Shown: positions 11,143-22,288 of the stretch, piece by piece | Numbering within the stretch: position 1 is the stretch's first letter | How the letters are laid out: each line of letters opens with the position of its first letter | NCBI GenBank assembly: GCA_002197995.1 | Contig: NGZR01000005.1 | Coordinates: 248,001 to 312,000 of the forward strand | DNA length: 64,000 nucleotides | Source of the DNA: Gaeumannomyces sp. JS-464 | Taxonomy: Eukaryota; Ascomycota; Sordariomycetes; Magnaporthales; Magnaporthaceae | Reading direction: 5' to 3' | Program-made: the position numbers and the translations under genes | The notes under the pieces: generated by a model | What the model saw: only the letters and a program-made list of their open reading frames with translations | What the model was told of the DNA's origin: nothing | Databases searched by the model: none

Positions 11143-11980
11143 ATGCGCTTCGGGCTCCTGGCCTCGCTAAGTCTGGCGCTTTCCGTAACCAGGGGCTTCC
11201 AGTTATCCCCAGGAGTAGCCGATGGCGTCTACGAAGTGACCATCAACCGCCACGGGGTCGAAGAGCATCGCAGACTCGACGACGCCGACACGCCGTTCAC
11301 CGGGGGCGGAGAGTTCGCCCGGCGGCGACCAATTCGGCACCAGCGGCGGGGCGACGGCGACGAAAGCCCATCTAAAAAGCCAGGAATCGAGCCATCATCA
11401 ACTGCAGCCATCAACGGCACCAACAAAAACATGACCAAGCCCGGTGGCGGCTGCACCAACGCCACCGACGGCTGCCCTCCCGGGACGCTCGAGACCGACT
11501 GGACCGACACCGCCACCGACAAGTCCGTCGCCGACGCGCCCTCGACCTTTGACTGGACGCGCGGCGTCTACTGGCGCACCATGGAGCATGGAGGGCACGT
11601 GGACCTGCAAGCAGCCCCTCGAAAAGGAGCCGCTCAACCGCACCCACGTCGCCCAGGCCTACACGGGGCTGGACCGGCAGTGCGACCGCAGCGGCGGGCA
11701 GCACGGCCGGCCCACGACTGTCCCCGTGAAGCCGCGCCACCACATCTACTCGGTCAGCGGCGGCGTCGTCGCCTTCTTCTGCAACTTTGCCCACACGAGC
11801 GTCATCCCCGAGGTCTGGTGCGACGACTTTGACCGCCGCTCCTTCGCCCACGGCCTGGTCCGCCGCTGCGGCCGCGACAGGCCCGGCTGGGTCACCTTCA
11901 CCATCATCTTCAGCTCGCTTTCGTACGGGCTTGACTCGGTCGACGGGACCAAGTCGTTTTGCGGCGAGAGCCACTACTGA
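11143..11980 (+). CDS. Secreted cysteine-containing protein, copy 1
   Basis: I do not recognise a named domain. The start at 11143 opens a signal peptide (MRFGLLASLSLALSVTRG). The mature N-terminus contains GVADGVYEVTINRHG. A basic, low-complexity middle with potential N-glycosylation sites (NGT, NMT, NAT) follows. The conserved-looking C-terminal domain carries spaced cysteines (TWTCKQP, RQCDRS, FFCNFA, VWCDDF, RRCGRD, SFCGES) and ends at 11980. A frame break near 11587 (ACCATGGAGC) links the two parts. A related gene begins only 370 bp downstream on the same strand. The pair share a DG-x-YE N-terminal motif, a variable middle and a cysteine-bearing C-domain. An extracellular role, possibly in host or microbe contact, is only a guess. 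Confidence 0.6.
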
Positions 11981-12349
11981 TGGCGGGGATGGCGGGGAGA
12001 GGGGCGCGCCGTGTTGTTGTGGTTGTAGTTGCGGTTGTTGTTGTTGATGCTGAGATGGTGTTGGATCTACGGAAAGAGAAAGGATCAAACCAAGCCACGA
12101 TGCAAGCCAAGATGCCGCTACAGCCAAACCATAATAAAATGTTGAGAAAGTTGCGATACACGAAACCCCATCGATGACCGCACGCCCAGCGCTTGTTGTT
12201 CAAGACTACCTACCTTTGTCGAAATAAAGACCACTCCATGCCCTCCATCCCGCCCAGCCTCCCTCCCGCGAGAATCCTGGCCAGAGGAAAAAAAAAAAAC
12301 ACAAATTCCGTTTCAAAACAGGGGACCGACACAAGAGCCAACCCAAACC
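11981..12349. other. Spacer between the two cysteine-containing secreted proteins
   Basis: A 369-bp spacer. It holds a GTT-rich stretch at 12014-12050 and an A tract near 12289. No gene seen. Confidence 0.5.
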
Positions 12350-13149
12350 ATGCTCCCCGCTTCGCCCTCCTCCCCCTGCTCGCCCTCGCCCAGGGGAGCG
12401 CGGCCTTGCGCGCGCCCGCCGGCCTCCCCGACGGCGCCTACGAGCTGGCGCACGGCCCGCGCGCAAGACCGTGTACCGGCTCGTGTCAGGCCTCCTCACG
12501 ACCGCCGCCGCCAAGCTCACGGCCCGCCGCGACGTGGCCGCCACCGCGACCAAGGACAAGGGCAAGTCCCCCGTCGCCGCCGCCCCAACCGTGACCGTGA
12601 CGGTCGCCGCCGTCATCGCCCCCGCCGCGCAGCAGCCGTCCGTCCCGGTGGGCGCGGAGGAGGAGCAGCAGCAGCAACATCAGCAGCAGCAGCAGCAGCA
12701 GCAGGACGGCCCCCGCCGACGCGCGCAAGCTCCAGTCGCTCATCCCGCGCCCGGAAAACGAGGCGGGCCGGCAGTGGCCGAAGCCCTTCCCCGCCATCAA
12801 GCTGCAGTGCCGCTCGCGCAACGAGCGGAAGTTGGTCGCCTACATACCCACCGACGAGCGCAAGAGCCGCGACGCGCTCAAGGCTTACTGCACCACGGGC
12901 GGCCAGGCGCGGCACAGGGGCTCGCTGATGTTCAAGATGGGCACGGCGCAGGCTTACGTGTGCAACACGGCCTTCACGGGCTACCAGGGCTGCGACGTCG
13001 ACGAGTACGACTATGTCTCCAGCCTGCTCGACGCCTACTGCGGCCCGGGACAGCCCGGCAACGGCTGGTTCCCTAACTGGGCCAAGACGTACGGCCGCGA
13101 CCAGGAGGGCCAGGACATGTGCTGGGGCTTTGACGGGCAGAGCAGGTAG
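12350..13149 (+). CDS. Secreted cysteine-containing protein with glutamine run, copy 2
   Basis: A probable paralogue of the upstream protein, about 265 residues. After the ATG at 12350 the signal peptide (RFALLPLLALAQGSAALRA) reads in a different frame, so a base is probably missing at 12353-12358. The N-terminal motif LPDGAYELAHGPR matches DGVYEV of copy 1. Two more breaks, near 12462 and near 12706-12714, link VYRLVSGLLT, a glutamine run (CAG repeat) and the C-terminal domain. That domain (KLQCRSRNERK, KAYCTTGG, YVCNTAF, QGCDVDEYDYVS, DAYCGPG, DMCWGFDGQ) ends at 13149. No known family or catalytic motif is recognised. The variable centre and conserved cysteine domain suggest a fast-evolving extracellular protein. 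Confidence 0.6.
12664..12703 (+). repeat. CAG trinucleotide repeat (polyglutamine)
   Basis: Near-perfect CAG units, interrupted by CAACAT, encode a glutamine run with one histidine inside the second cysteine-containing protein. It lies next to one of that gene's frame breaks, so its length may be uncertain. Confidence 0.85.
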
Positions 13150-13318
13150 ATGGATCAAGCTGTTTTTCGGGTAGCCATTAGTGTAACACATGTGAACGAA
13201 CCAGATTTTGATATAAACGATGCTGCGATATGCAAAGGGACTCAAGACAAAGTAAGCCCCTCGGTAAACCCCCACCGACGCAATGCCATATAAAGGAAAA
13301 GTAAGGAAAGACGACAGG

Positions 13319-13356
<38 letters not shown>

Positions 13357-13639
13357 AAAGACCGACCAAGTGGGTATCCGCTATACGCCCAAACATGCCA
13401 TAACGCCCCCTATCGCCCCTGAAAAAAAATGTAATGAGAGTTAATGTGCAGTCTCGTAATGACGCATCCAACGACCGAAACTCGCGCCTCGCTCGGCAGC
13501 CTGGCGCTTGCCAAGCCACGCAAGACCGAGGGAAAGCAACAAATTGTTGAAGTTGGGTAGATCATCACACCCCAACCGACAAAGACATAGTATAGTAAAG
13601 ATATGGCGTCACTGTGACACCCAGCAATAGCTTGCCGCC
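13150..13639. other. Convergent intergenic region with poly(A) tract
   Basis: About 490 bp between convergent genes. It contains a tract of about 36 A at 13319-13354 and no gene. Confidence 0.6.
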
Positions 13640-15254
13640 TTACTTCATCTTGTTCCACGGCAGCGAGACGCGCCTCCGGCTGACGGCGGGGCGCTCGTCG
13701 CCGCTGCTGTCGCTGCCGCTCCTCGCCCTGCTGCCTGGATCCGAGGCGCTGCTGCGGGTGGAGCTGTCCGTACCGCTGCGGGTGCGCCTCCCCAGGTCCT
13801 TGAGGGACTTCATGCCCAAGCTGAAGCGCCTGCCGGTGCTCTGCTTCTCGGCGTCGGCCGAGTTCACCACCATGGCCTCGGCCACCATGCAGGTCAGGTC
13901 GGCGTCATCGGCATCCCGGACGTGAGGGGTCTTGTGGAGCACGCGACGGCGCGGAGAAGGCGAACTTTGCCTGGAAGAAGAGGAAGAAGAAGAAGAAGCA
14001 GTGTTCTCGGCCTGAGGGGGGCTCCCCCTCGCGCGTTGGCTGGCTCTCGCTGCGCGGCCTCAGCGCGCCGCCGACAGAGTCCAACCCAACGGCCTCGAGA
14101 CCGCCGGCGGCTCCCCTGCGGACGGCATCCAACCCACCAACGGCGCCACGACCCACGGCTTCGACGCCCTCGAGACCGCGGTGGGCCAGCTGGTGGGTGC
14201 CGTCGAGACCCCTGGCGGCCCAGTGGTGGGTGGCGTCAAGCGAGCGGGCGGCCCAGTTCTTGCGGGCCTCGCGCACAACGTGGGCGCGCGCGCTCTCCTG
14301 CTTCTCGCGACGGCTCGTCCCCCGCAGCTTGCGGATGGCGCGGCCCAGGTACGAGCGCTCTTCGAAGTCCTCGAGCCCGACGTTGGTGTCGACGCCGCGC
14401 TCGGCAGCCCACGTCGCCGCCCGCTCGATCAGATCCGCGCCCTGGTCCGCCACCACGAGGAGCGAGCTGCTGCTCTCGGTCGGCACGCCGTGCCGCGAGG
14501 GGAAGGTCGTCTGATCCGTCGTGTTGCCGGGGTAGGGAGACTGCGGGTACTTGGAGGGGTACGGGGACTTGGGATACTGGGGCAGGAATGGGGACTGCGG
14601 GTATTTAACAGGGTATGGAGATCGCGGGTACCTTTGGTGGGCCGGGGCGTCCTCCTGGGCGAGGACGTTCTCGGCTTCTCGCTTGACGACAACGCCGTCG
14701 CGGACCTCCAAGATGGTGATGGTCGGCACGGAATGCCTCCCAGAGCCCGCTGCTGCTACGGTGTGAGAGAGATCTGAGTACGGGTTGTCCCAGTAGCTGA
14801 CGCGCCTACCACGAGAGATGGAGTTGATACTCGAGTCGGAACTCGTCTGCGACTGAGACTTCGGACTCTGCGGTCTCAGATAGGGCGTGTGAAAGGGCGT
14901 CTCGGGCCTGGCATAGTCAGCGTCGTCGTCATCACCTGGGGACGAAGTGCCGAACGGCTCCCGGAAGCGGACGGCAGGGGACTGGAACCGGACGCCAGTA
15001 GACTGGCTCATTGCGGGTGTGGCACACCTCGATGGCGCGTGGTCCGGCGCCGCCTGCATCACGGGCGTCTTGGGACACACGAGAGGCGACGCGCAGACGC
15101 TGCGCTCTGCTGCGATGCGGCGTTGCGACAGCCTGCGACGGACGCTGGAGGAGAGGAGAGGGAGTTGGGGCCTGAGTCCGCCGCCCAGTATCACCTTAGC
15201 GATGACTGGAAGCGCGGCGGCAAGCAGAAACGCCGCAAACGAAACAAGCTGCAT
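13640..15254 (-). CDS. Membrane-anchored repeat protein of unknown function
   Basis: No family is recognised. The start at 15254 gives a hydrophobic N-terminus (about residues 3-25), probably a signal anchor. A serine/proline-rich region follows. Around residues 205-235 lies a run of YPxSPYP-type repeats. Around residues 330-390 there are about five tandem 11-residue units (WAARSLDATHH, WAARGLDGTHQ, LAHRGLEGVEA and further variants), which suggest an amphipathic helix. The C-terminus has a serine run, then RRVLHKTPHVRDADDADLT and basic serine-rich blocks to the stop at 13640. A frame break in the G run 14016-14021 (one base extra) must be bridged to reach it. Roughly 538 residues in all. The 11-mer periodicity recalls lipid-surface-binding helices; that is inference. 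Confidence 0.6.
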
Positions 15255-16411
15255 CGCGTCAGGGGGTTATGCGACGCTGCCTGTCTGGAGGAAAGATGGT
15301 GTCTTGATTATCGGTGCTAGTGGCCTATTGTCTGATCTCTTGGTGAAGCCCGGTGCGAGATGTGTGTAGACTGGTGTGTTGCTTTGTTTGATGACTGTGG
15401 ATGGAATAAGACAGAGTCAGACAGGAAGTCGGTGGTGGGCGATAGTGCTTTATACAGGGCGCCTGTCGCAGTAAGCAGCTGCCAGAGCCGTGCAATCGCG
15501 CATCTTGTCCCGAGCAGCAGGCACAGGTCGGAGGCATCCGTAGGATTCTGATTCCCTCCATCTCGTGCTGTTGGTGTCGTTTGAAGTCGTCGTGTGTCCA
15601 CTTTTGGTCGTGGCGGGATTCGCGAGGTGTAGTAATCTGTTCATGGTGGGTGGCTTCGTTGCCCAAAATTGCAGATGTAAAGGCACCGGCCAGTCACGTG
15701 TATGCCCCACAGTTGGCTGCTGGTCCGTGCATTTGGACCCCAGAAAGCTTGGCGCAGAGGAGAAATTCCCGACTCGACGTCAGATCAGACCAGGCAGAAC
15801 ATGACCCCTAGAGAAGAGCGTGACCCTCCCCTCCCCGTCGGGCGGCTTCCCCTACCCAGCTCTCCATCGCCATCCATCTCCATCAGATTCGATCAATAGC
15901 CTGCACGCTTACTGTGAATATGAATCCTCGGCCCCTGGGACCTGCGCATTCCTCCAGCCGTCACGCTCGGCTAGCATCCCTCCCGAGCTGTTGACGTCAG
16001 GCCAACCCAGCGATATCCATAGCATCGCCTCTCGACACCCGAGTGGAAGGATGCGTAGGGGGACTCCGGTCACTGCCGTGGATAATTGTCTCGTCTCGTC
16101 TCGCCTTGTCTCGTCACGTCTCTCTCATCTTCACCAAACCTTGCCCAATCTTCCTCGTCCGCCTCCGTCTCCCCGAAACCAACCCACGTGTGGTCGCGGG
16201 TCACCCCAATGCTCTCGGCGAAGCATGCGCCAGCAACCGACGGACAGGTGGTCTGCCAGATTGTAGTTTTGCACATATTGACATTCGGCTATTTGAGGGT
16301 ACACACTAATCCCAAAGAGAACAAAACAGGCCGCCCAAACAAAACAAACATACAGATACAGGCCTGGTACAGCAAGAACAAACACGTATTGGCCGAGCCG
16401 CAGCCAGCCCT
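15255..16411. other. Intergenic region
   Basis: About 1.16 kb with no convincing gene. A TCTCGTC-rich stretch lies at 16086-16125. Both neighbours are on the minus strand. Confidence 0.5.
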
Positions 16412-17369
16412 TTACACCAGCGTCATAAAGCCCACAGCCAGGCCGACGGTGCCAAACAGCGCCGTCATGGCCGCCGCCGCCCTGGGGCCTCGGCCCTAGG
16501 GATGGTGGGCAAGGTGCCGTTGCCGCGGCGGTTGCCGCCGTTGCCGCCGCCGCGGGTGCCGTTTCCGGGCTGGCGGCCGGCAAAGATGGCGTTGCCGTTG
16601 CCGCCGGGGTACGTGCCGCCGGGCGGGCCGGTGAAGGTGCCGGGCACCTGGCTCTGGCGCGAGACGTAAAAGTAGTTGGCGGCCACGGCGGCGCTGTTGA
16701 TCTTGGCCTCGCGAAGGAAGTTCTGGATGTTGAACCCGGCCCGGTTCGTCGCGCTGAAGTTGGCAAAGGCGGCCGGCATCTTGAAGTTTGCGGGCTCCGC
16801 GAAGGCGTACAGGATGTACCGGTGCGCCGCCGACGTGGGAGGGGGTCCCGGGGGCGCGTAGGGCACCTGCGGGCGGGTCGCCGCGATGTTGAGGGTGCGC
16901 TGGCCGCGCAGGGCGCCGGTGCCGTTGGCGGCGCTCAGGCGGACGCCCGTGGCCAGCATGTGCAGGATGGTGCGGCCGTTAGCGGCGCCGGGCGTCGGCG
17001 CGTCGGGGTCGATCATCAGCACCACCATGGGGCCGTTCATGTTGGCGGCCGCGGGCACCCTTTTGGGGTCGATGGCCAGTTCGGGCTGTGAGCTGGAGAC
17101 TGTTGGCGCACGAGCAGGCGGACGGGTCAGCACTGCACGCGGCATGCAGGTATATGGCACAGGGACTAGGGATGGGGCAGGACGGGAAGGTGGTGCCTAC
17201 TGTTGCTTCCTAGGAGCTGTGCTGGCTGTATCACGTTTGTTTGCCTGTTGAAGGTAAACGCCACGCTAAGCTGGGCATTTCCGGCCGAGCTCGGGAGTCT
17301 GAACTCTGTCGGGGGGATGGCCAGCACCGGCGCCAGTCCGGCCGCGAGGGTGAGGAGCGAAAGCTGCAT
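16412..17369 (-). CDS. GPI-anchored PEBP-like protein
   Basis: A secreted phosphatidylethanolamine-binding-protein-like protein of about 285 residues. Exon 1 (17201-17369) encodes a signal peptide (MQLSLLTLAAGLAPVLA) and the start of the fold. Donor GTAGGC and acceptor AACAG delimit a 101-bp intron (17100-17200). Exon 2 carries the PEBP ligand-site motifs MVVLMIDPDAPTP and AHRYILYAF. A glycine/asparagine-rich linker follows. In the available frame the protein stops early near 16465. Restoring one base in the C run at about 16481 continues it into AAAMTALFGTVGLAVGFMTLV and the stop at 16412. This is a typical GPI-attachment signal: small residues, then a hydrophobic tail. It is likely attached to the plasma membrane or wall. 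The ligand is unknown. Confidence 0.8.
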
Positions 17370-20252
17370 GATGATTGCTAGAGGATGGGACCGATAGATG
17401 GAAAGAAGCCAGTAAGGATATGCGCAAACCTGAACGATGAAGAGCGTTTAAAAGGACAACCAGCGCCACGGAGAAGAAGAATGGAATAATGAAGAAGGAA
17501 ACAAACAGATCAGGGTCGATGAGAGGAGCTATCCTCAGGCCTTTAATGCAAAAAGAGAAGCACGACAAGCCGACGGCCGAAAAAAAAAAAAAAAGAAAAA
17601 AAAAAGCAATCTGCGGAGAAATTACGGAAGACCAGCCGGCAAGATTGACCCGCGAGACAATTATCGAGGCGTGGGTCGGCCGCGATCAAACAGGCAGGCT
17701 GTTCGACGTCGATATGAAACGGCAACTGCAACAGCCGGGCGGCCGGCCCCCGGTCTCTGGCCCATCTGCCAATGCGACGCTTGTTCGTCCCGTCGAGGGC
17801 CATGCGGATCTCCCTTAGGCTCCACATGCGACGGCGCCTGTTGAACGGGCCGGATCCTTGGGGAGGTGAGAAGAGCTGGTCAGGCCACGGTGAACGGATG
17901 GCGGTGCTGGACGGAAGAAGCGCGGGGGATCGAAGGCCCAAGACCGCACACCCAGCCAGCACGGGTCGAAGCTCGCCCAAGACGCACCCAAGGCGATGCA
18001 TCCGCCTGTGCCCAGAACCACCCGCCCGCGTGTGCCAAGCAGAGATTCCCACAAATGTCGTCTACATACGACGTGCGCGTGGTATTGAGGGAATCCATTC
18101 CCCAAACGATTTATTGCCTGATGCGGCGACCGGCTGCCATGCCTGGTGGATTTGGGCATGGCTGTGCCTGGATGGCAAACTCCAACCTGTGGCCACCAAA
18201 CCATCGGGTCCCTCGCCACGGCAGACTGTGGACACGACAAAAAAAAAAAAGAACAACCACCGAATAGTGGTCGAATTCGCAAAGCAGCGTGGCTTGGACC
18301 TCTCCCTCCAGAAACTCAATTATATTGTTGTTCACCATGCAGTCCCATCTCATCCATTCCTGCCATTGCCGCCTGGGATCATTACTCCCCCTTCCATTGC
18401 CCGTCCGACATTGGTTTTGATACTGCGCAAAAATGCGACATGGCCCCCCCCCCCCCCCAACCAACCCTACCCTCGCCGCCAGATCCCATCGAGCACCAAT
18501 CCACCCATGGCATCGGGTAACAGCCCTGTGCAGGCCCGCATGCGACAGCGGACCAGCCACCCCCATGCGCTACGCCGTCCGCGGAACCCAGAAAAATGTC
18601 ACGGGCCATGGCAGATGGAAACAAAACGGCCGTGACAGCCCAGCACAGATCCCACCTCCCGAAACAAAAAGTGGACCGACAGGTCCCTGGAGTCGGGGAA
18701 AAATACCAGGCTGTTGGGCATTGGGTAATGACTTCCTTCAGCAATGACAGGCGCGAGCGACTGCAGGGCAAGTCTAGGCGGATCGAACCGCGGGTCACAG
18801 CACCGCGATCGGGGTCTCGCCACAAGTGAAACCAGGGGCAACACAAGCAAGCGCTTCTAGTCGTGCTCCCCGCGTCAAGCCCACTTTTCCTCTCCATGAT
18901 GTCCATGATGTGAAGAAAGCTTCTGTTGAACTCGTTCACCTTTCTCCTGCCAGGGCCACCTTGTGTTGGTCAGGTATTTCCGTAGATCCTAGTCCTGCAA
19001 GCCCGCCCGCATAGGTAGCTCCAACACTTTTTTGAAGAATAATACGCAAATAGAGCATGACGTAGATAGCCCTTCCATGCTGCAAATAGCCATGATTATT
19101 CTCAGCTCAGCTTGGCGGCAGCGTATGCATGTGAGAATGATCGATCGGACAAAAACGCCCGGAAAACATTGAGTGCGGCAAACACTCTTGACAACCCCAA
19201 GCTTCCCACTCGCCCCTCCCCGCGCCGCCCGTGCCCTGCGCGAGCAAACGTCGTGTGGGCCGGGCGGCTGTCGAAGGGAAGATTCATAAAAAACGGACAG
19301 AATACCACCGTGCACCCGCGGGCTCCGGAGCGCGGACCGACGACCGGGCCCCAGTCCCGCCGTAGCAACCAGCCGCGTCAGCTCTCCCTCCAAAACCGCC
19401 CCTGTGCGGGTGGGCTGGGTGGGTAGAATTCCAGCGGCTGTTGGATCAAACATCTCCGGTATAGAAAAAAACCAGTAGATGGTACGCCATGAGTAGGAAA
19501 GGGGGTCAAAGAACACCAGACGGAACCTCCCTCAAGCTCCTTCTCGACACCGCTGTGACGTACGGACCCAAAAGCAGTTGTATGTACGAGATTGCCCCTG
19601 TGAGTTTTGCCGTCGATGCCCCGTGGCGAGGCTCTCCCGGTCATGCTCGTCTTTTGTATTCCGTCCCCTCGAGTGCGGATGGGCGCCCGTCTGTTGAGAT
19701 CGCCGTTTGAACCACCCAGCGCGCATAGTGTCCTATGTCGCGCTCTTCCAAGCGGGCAGGCGAGCATTCATCCGCATTCGAGGGGATGGCGGCACCCACC
19801 AGGAAAAAAAAAAGATCGACCATGTAGAAATCGTCGAGGCAAATAGCCCCAACTGGACAGTAACACCTGTTGGCCCTAAAATGCCTCCACGGTCAAGCCC
19901 CCAAGAGCAGGCATCGAGCTGCCCACCCTTCCAGCCTTCCAGCCGCAAACGGCGAGTGGGGTTGGTGTCACTCCATATCCAAGTCCGTACCTGGACGCGG
20001 AGCAGTGAGCAGCGAAGCACCTCATAGGAAAAGATCTGGTGCGGGTCATAAAGAGTAGCTGCGTGTGTACTCGAGGCTTTGTGCGCGAAGGCGCAGCAAG
20101 GCAAAAGGCCAAAAACAGTGGTTGGGCGGTGACGCCGGAGCAATAACATTGACGGGTATCTTCTATCTTGTTGCAACACATGCGATGCTGCAATGAAACC
20201 ATGCGAGAAACGCCAAGAAACACCAAAAGAATCCCAGGAGAAAGAAAAAAAA
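17370..20252. other. Long gene-poor region
   Basis: About 2.9 kb without a supported gene. It contains an A tract at 17581-17606, an A tract near 18239-18250, a run of about 16 C at 18444-18459 and an imperfect inverted repeat (19661-19683 with 19767-19789). Open frames exist on both strands but show no family features. Confidence 0.5.
19661..19789. repeat. Imperfect inverted repeat
   Basis: The 23-base arms at 19661-19683 and 19767-19789 are reverse complements with about four mismatches, all of the C/T or G/A type. The spacer is 83 bp. It could form a hairpin or be the remnant of an inverted duplication. Confidence 0.55.
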
Positions 20253-22288
20253 TTACCATAGCGGTAGCTTTGGTCCATGGTAAAACTTCGAGGCGTGCAA
20301 CACCCAGTTGGCGGCGGCCAACGAGGCCATGATTGCAATGACAACACTGGCATAGTCTGTAAGAAAGGAGTGGTGTGTCAGACGGTTGATCTCATGAGAC
20401 CATTCTCAAACGCGGCGACCTCCGCTGCGATGGAGAGTAGAAAGAGGGAAAGGGACAGGGTGCAAAACTCACTCATATTTCCAGGGGTGACGGGGAGCGA
20501 GACCGGGAAAGAATAAAAGACGAGCGATATGAAGGCGAGCGTGATGGAAAGGACGTTGGCCAGCGCCCCGATGGGCCCAGGCAGCCTGAGCGACCTCGAC
20601 TCGGGCAGCACGGCCGTCAGCGTGCCCTGAACCGCCTGCGCAGGACCAGGGCGGCGGGGATGGCGAAGCTGCACTGGAGCAGGATCAGGCCCGTGGCGAC
20701 CAGGGCGTTGAAGGCGGTCGAGGAGCCGAGGTTGACGCAGCCGAGCGGAAGACGAAGCCGCAGTTAACGAGCAGCGCGTTGACCGGCACGCCGAAGCGAA
20801 AGTTCATGCGGCGCAGGTAGCCCGAGCCCATCAGCGCGTCGTCGCGCGCGAAGCTCCAGCTCAGCCGGCTCGCCGTCTGCAGCGCACCTGTGCCCGCAAA
20901 GAAGCCACCGATGATGAGAAGGACCAGGAATACGGTCGCGGCGGGCTTGGATCGCGTGGCCTGATACCAGATTTCAAGCACGGGCAATCTAGGAGGGGGG
21001 TTCGATCAGGAGCTGTTCTCAGTCGTCGAGGTGTGTGCATGTGAAGAGAGACATGAAACTAGAGAGGCATGACCAGGACTTACGGGGCAGCTAGCACTTT
21101 ATCCAGATCATTGTAGCTGTAGATCATAGAGACGGCGAACGCGAAGGCGGTGACGAAGCCGATGACGACGGTGGAGATGAGAGCGGCGGGGACAGCGACG
21201 CGGGGTTGGTGCACTCCTCGGCGAGGGTGGATGGCGCCGTCGAGGCCCGAGTAGATGAAGTTTGAGTTGGCGAGTCCCATGAGAAAGACGAGCCCGTCCG
21301 ACGACCAGCCCGACCGATTCACCCAAGTGGTCCACACAAGCTCGCTGCTCTGCTTAGGATCCGATCGAGCTAGACATGTGATCAAGATGGTGAGGAAAGA
21401 GACAATGGAGATGATGACTTTTGTTCTGTCAGCTTTTCGTTTTAGCCCCAGCAGTACAAGCGCCTAGGCTAGGGGGATTAGGTACGCACATCCGAGTTCA
21501 TGGATCCATGGCGTCCTCTTCATCACGAAGATGTTGTACGCTGTGAAGGCAACGTTGCATGTCTGAAAGATCAGGAACGTGTGCCATCCCTCGGCCACGT
21601 AGCCTGGGTTGAGGAAGCCGACGAGGGCGCGGATCATGTCGGACAGCGGGGCCAGGAAACCGGCGGCGGTGGCGATCCAGCCGAACATGTTGAGGGCACC
21701 GCAGACGTAGCTGAGCGGCCTGCCGACGGAGCCGGGGCCGGTCAGAATGCTGGTCCAGTGGTACTGGCCTCCGGCGGTGGGGTAAGCCGAGGCGATCTCG
21801 GCCATGCTCAGGGCACTGGAGCCAGCAAGCACGAAGATGACCATGATGCCGTAGATGAGGGTGGTGGGCCCACCCAGACTGGCCGAGATGGCCATTGTGG
21901 CCATGGCGGCGGCCCAGCTGTTGCAGATGTTCCAGCCCGCGGCGACGGCGCCGAGGATGCCCATATCGCGCCGGGCCTGGACCTCCAGGCCGAGTCTGGA
22001 GAGGTGCGCATCTTGCGGCGCGGGGTTGTCGTCGCGGTCACGGGATCCGCCGAGGATCGATCTCGCCCAGGCAGCGTCCGAGTGAAAGTGGTTCCTGGCC
22101 CTGGTCTCGATGGGCGTAAGAAAGTCTGGAGGCAGACGGCTGACAGGCCCCCTCCCGCCATATCTGCTTGGGGTCACGCCGTCGGTGTTGAGTTGCAGGC
22201 CGAAAACGGCCTGGAGGTCCTTCCTGTTGCCGTTGATGGGTGGCATCTTGCTCAGTTGTACGTCGGGCGGGAGCTGGCAGAAGAGCAT
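20253..22288 (-). CDS. APC amino acid permease (GABA/choline type), frame-broken
   Basis: A plasma-membrane transporter of about 585 residues in the amino acid/choline family (Uga4/Hnm1-like). Exons fit at 21490-22288, 21082-21417, 20473-20988 and 20253-20356, with introns of 72, 93 and 116 bp. After a polar N-terminus of about 100 residues come the first helices (GILGAVAAGWNICNSWAA), the family segment SMAEIASAYPTAGGQYHW, FDGAIH-like GLDGAIH with the AEECTNP loop in another frame, and FFAGTGALQTASRLSWSFARDDALMG near helix 8. Frame breaks occur near 21233 and 21195 (compensating), 20741 and 20625; similarity continues through each. The start could instead be the ATG at 22246. Substrate is not determined by sequence. 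Confidence 0.82.

Noticed and set aside
13319..13354. A CRISPR-like or tandem array around the poly(A) tract
   Set aside because: It is a plain homopolymer with no spaced repeats.
17772..18635. A 287-residue open frame on the plus strand
   Set aside because: Composition looks random, a run of lysines comes from an A tract, and overlapping frames on both strands are equally open. No motif or splice-supported structure.
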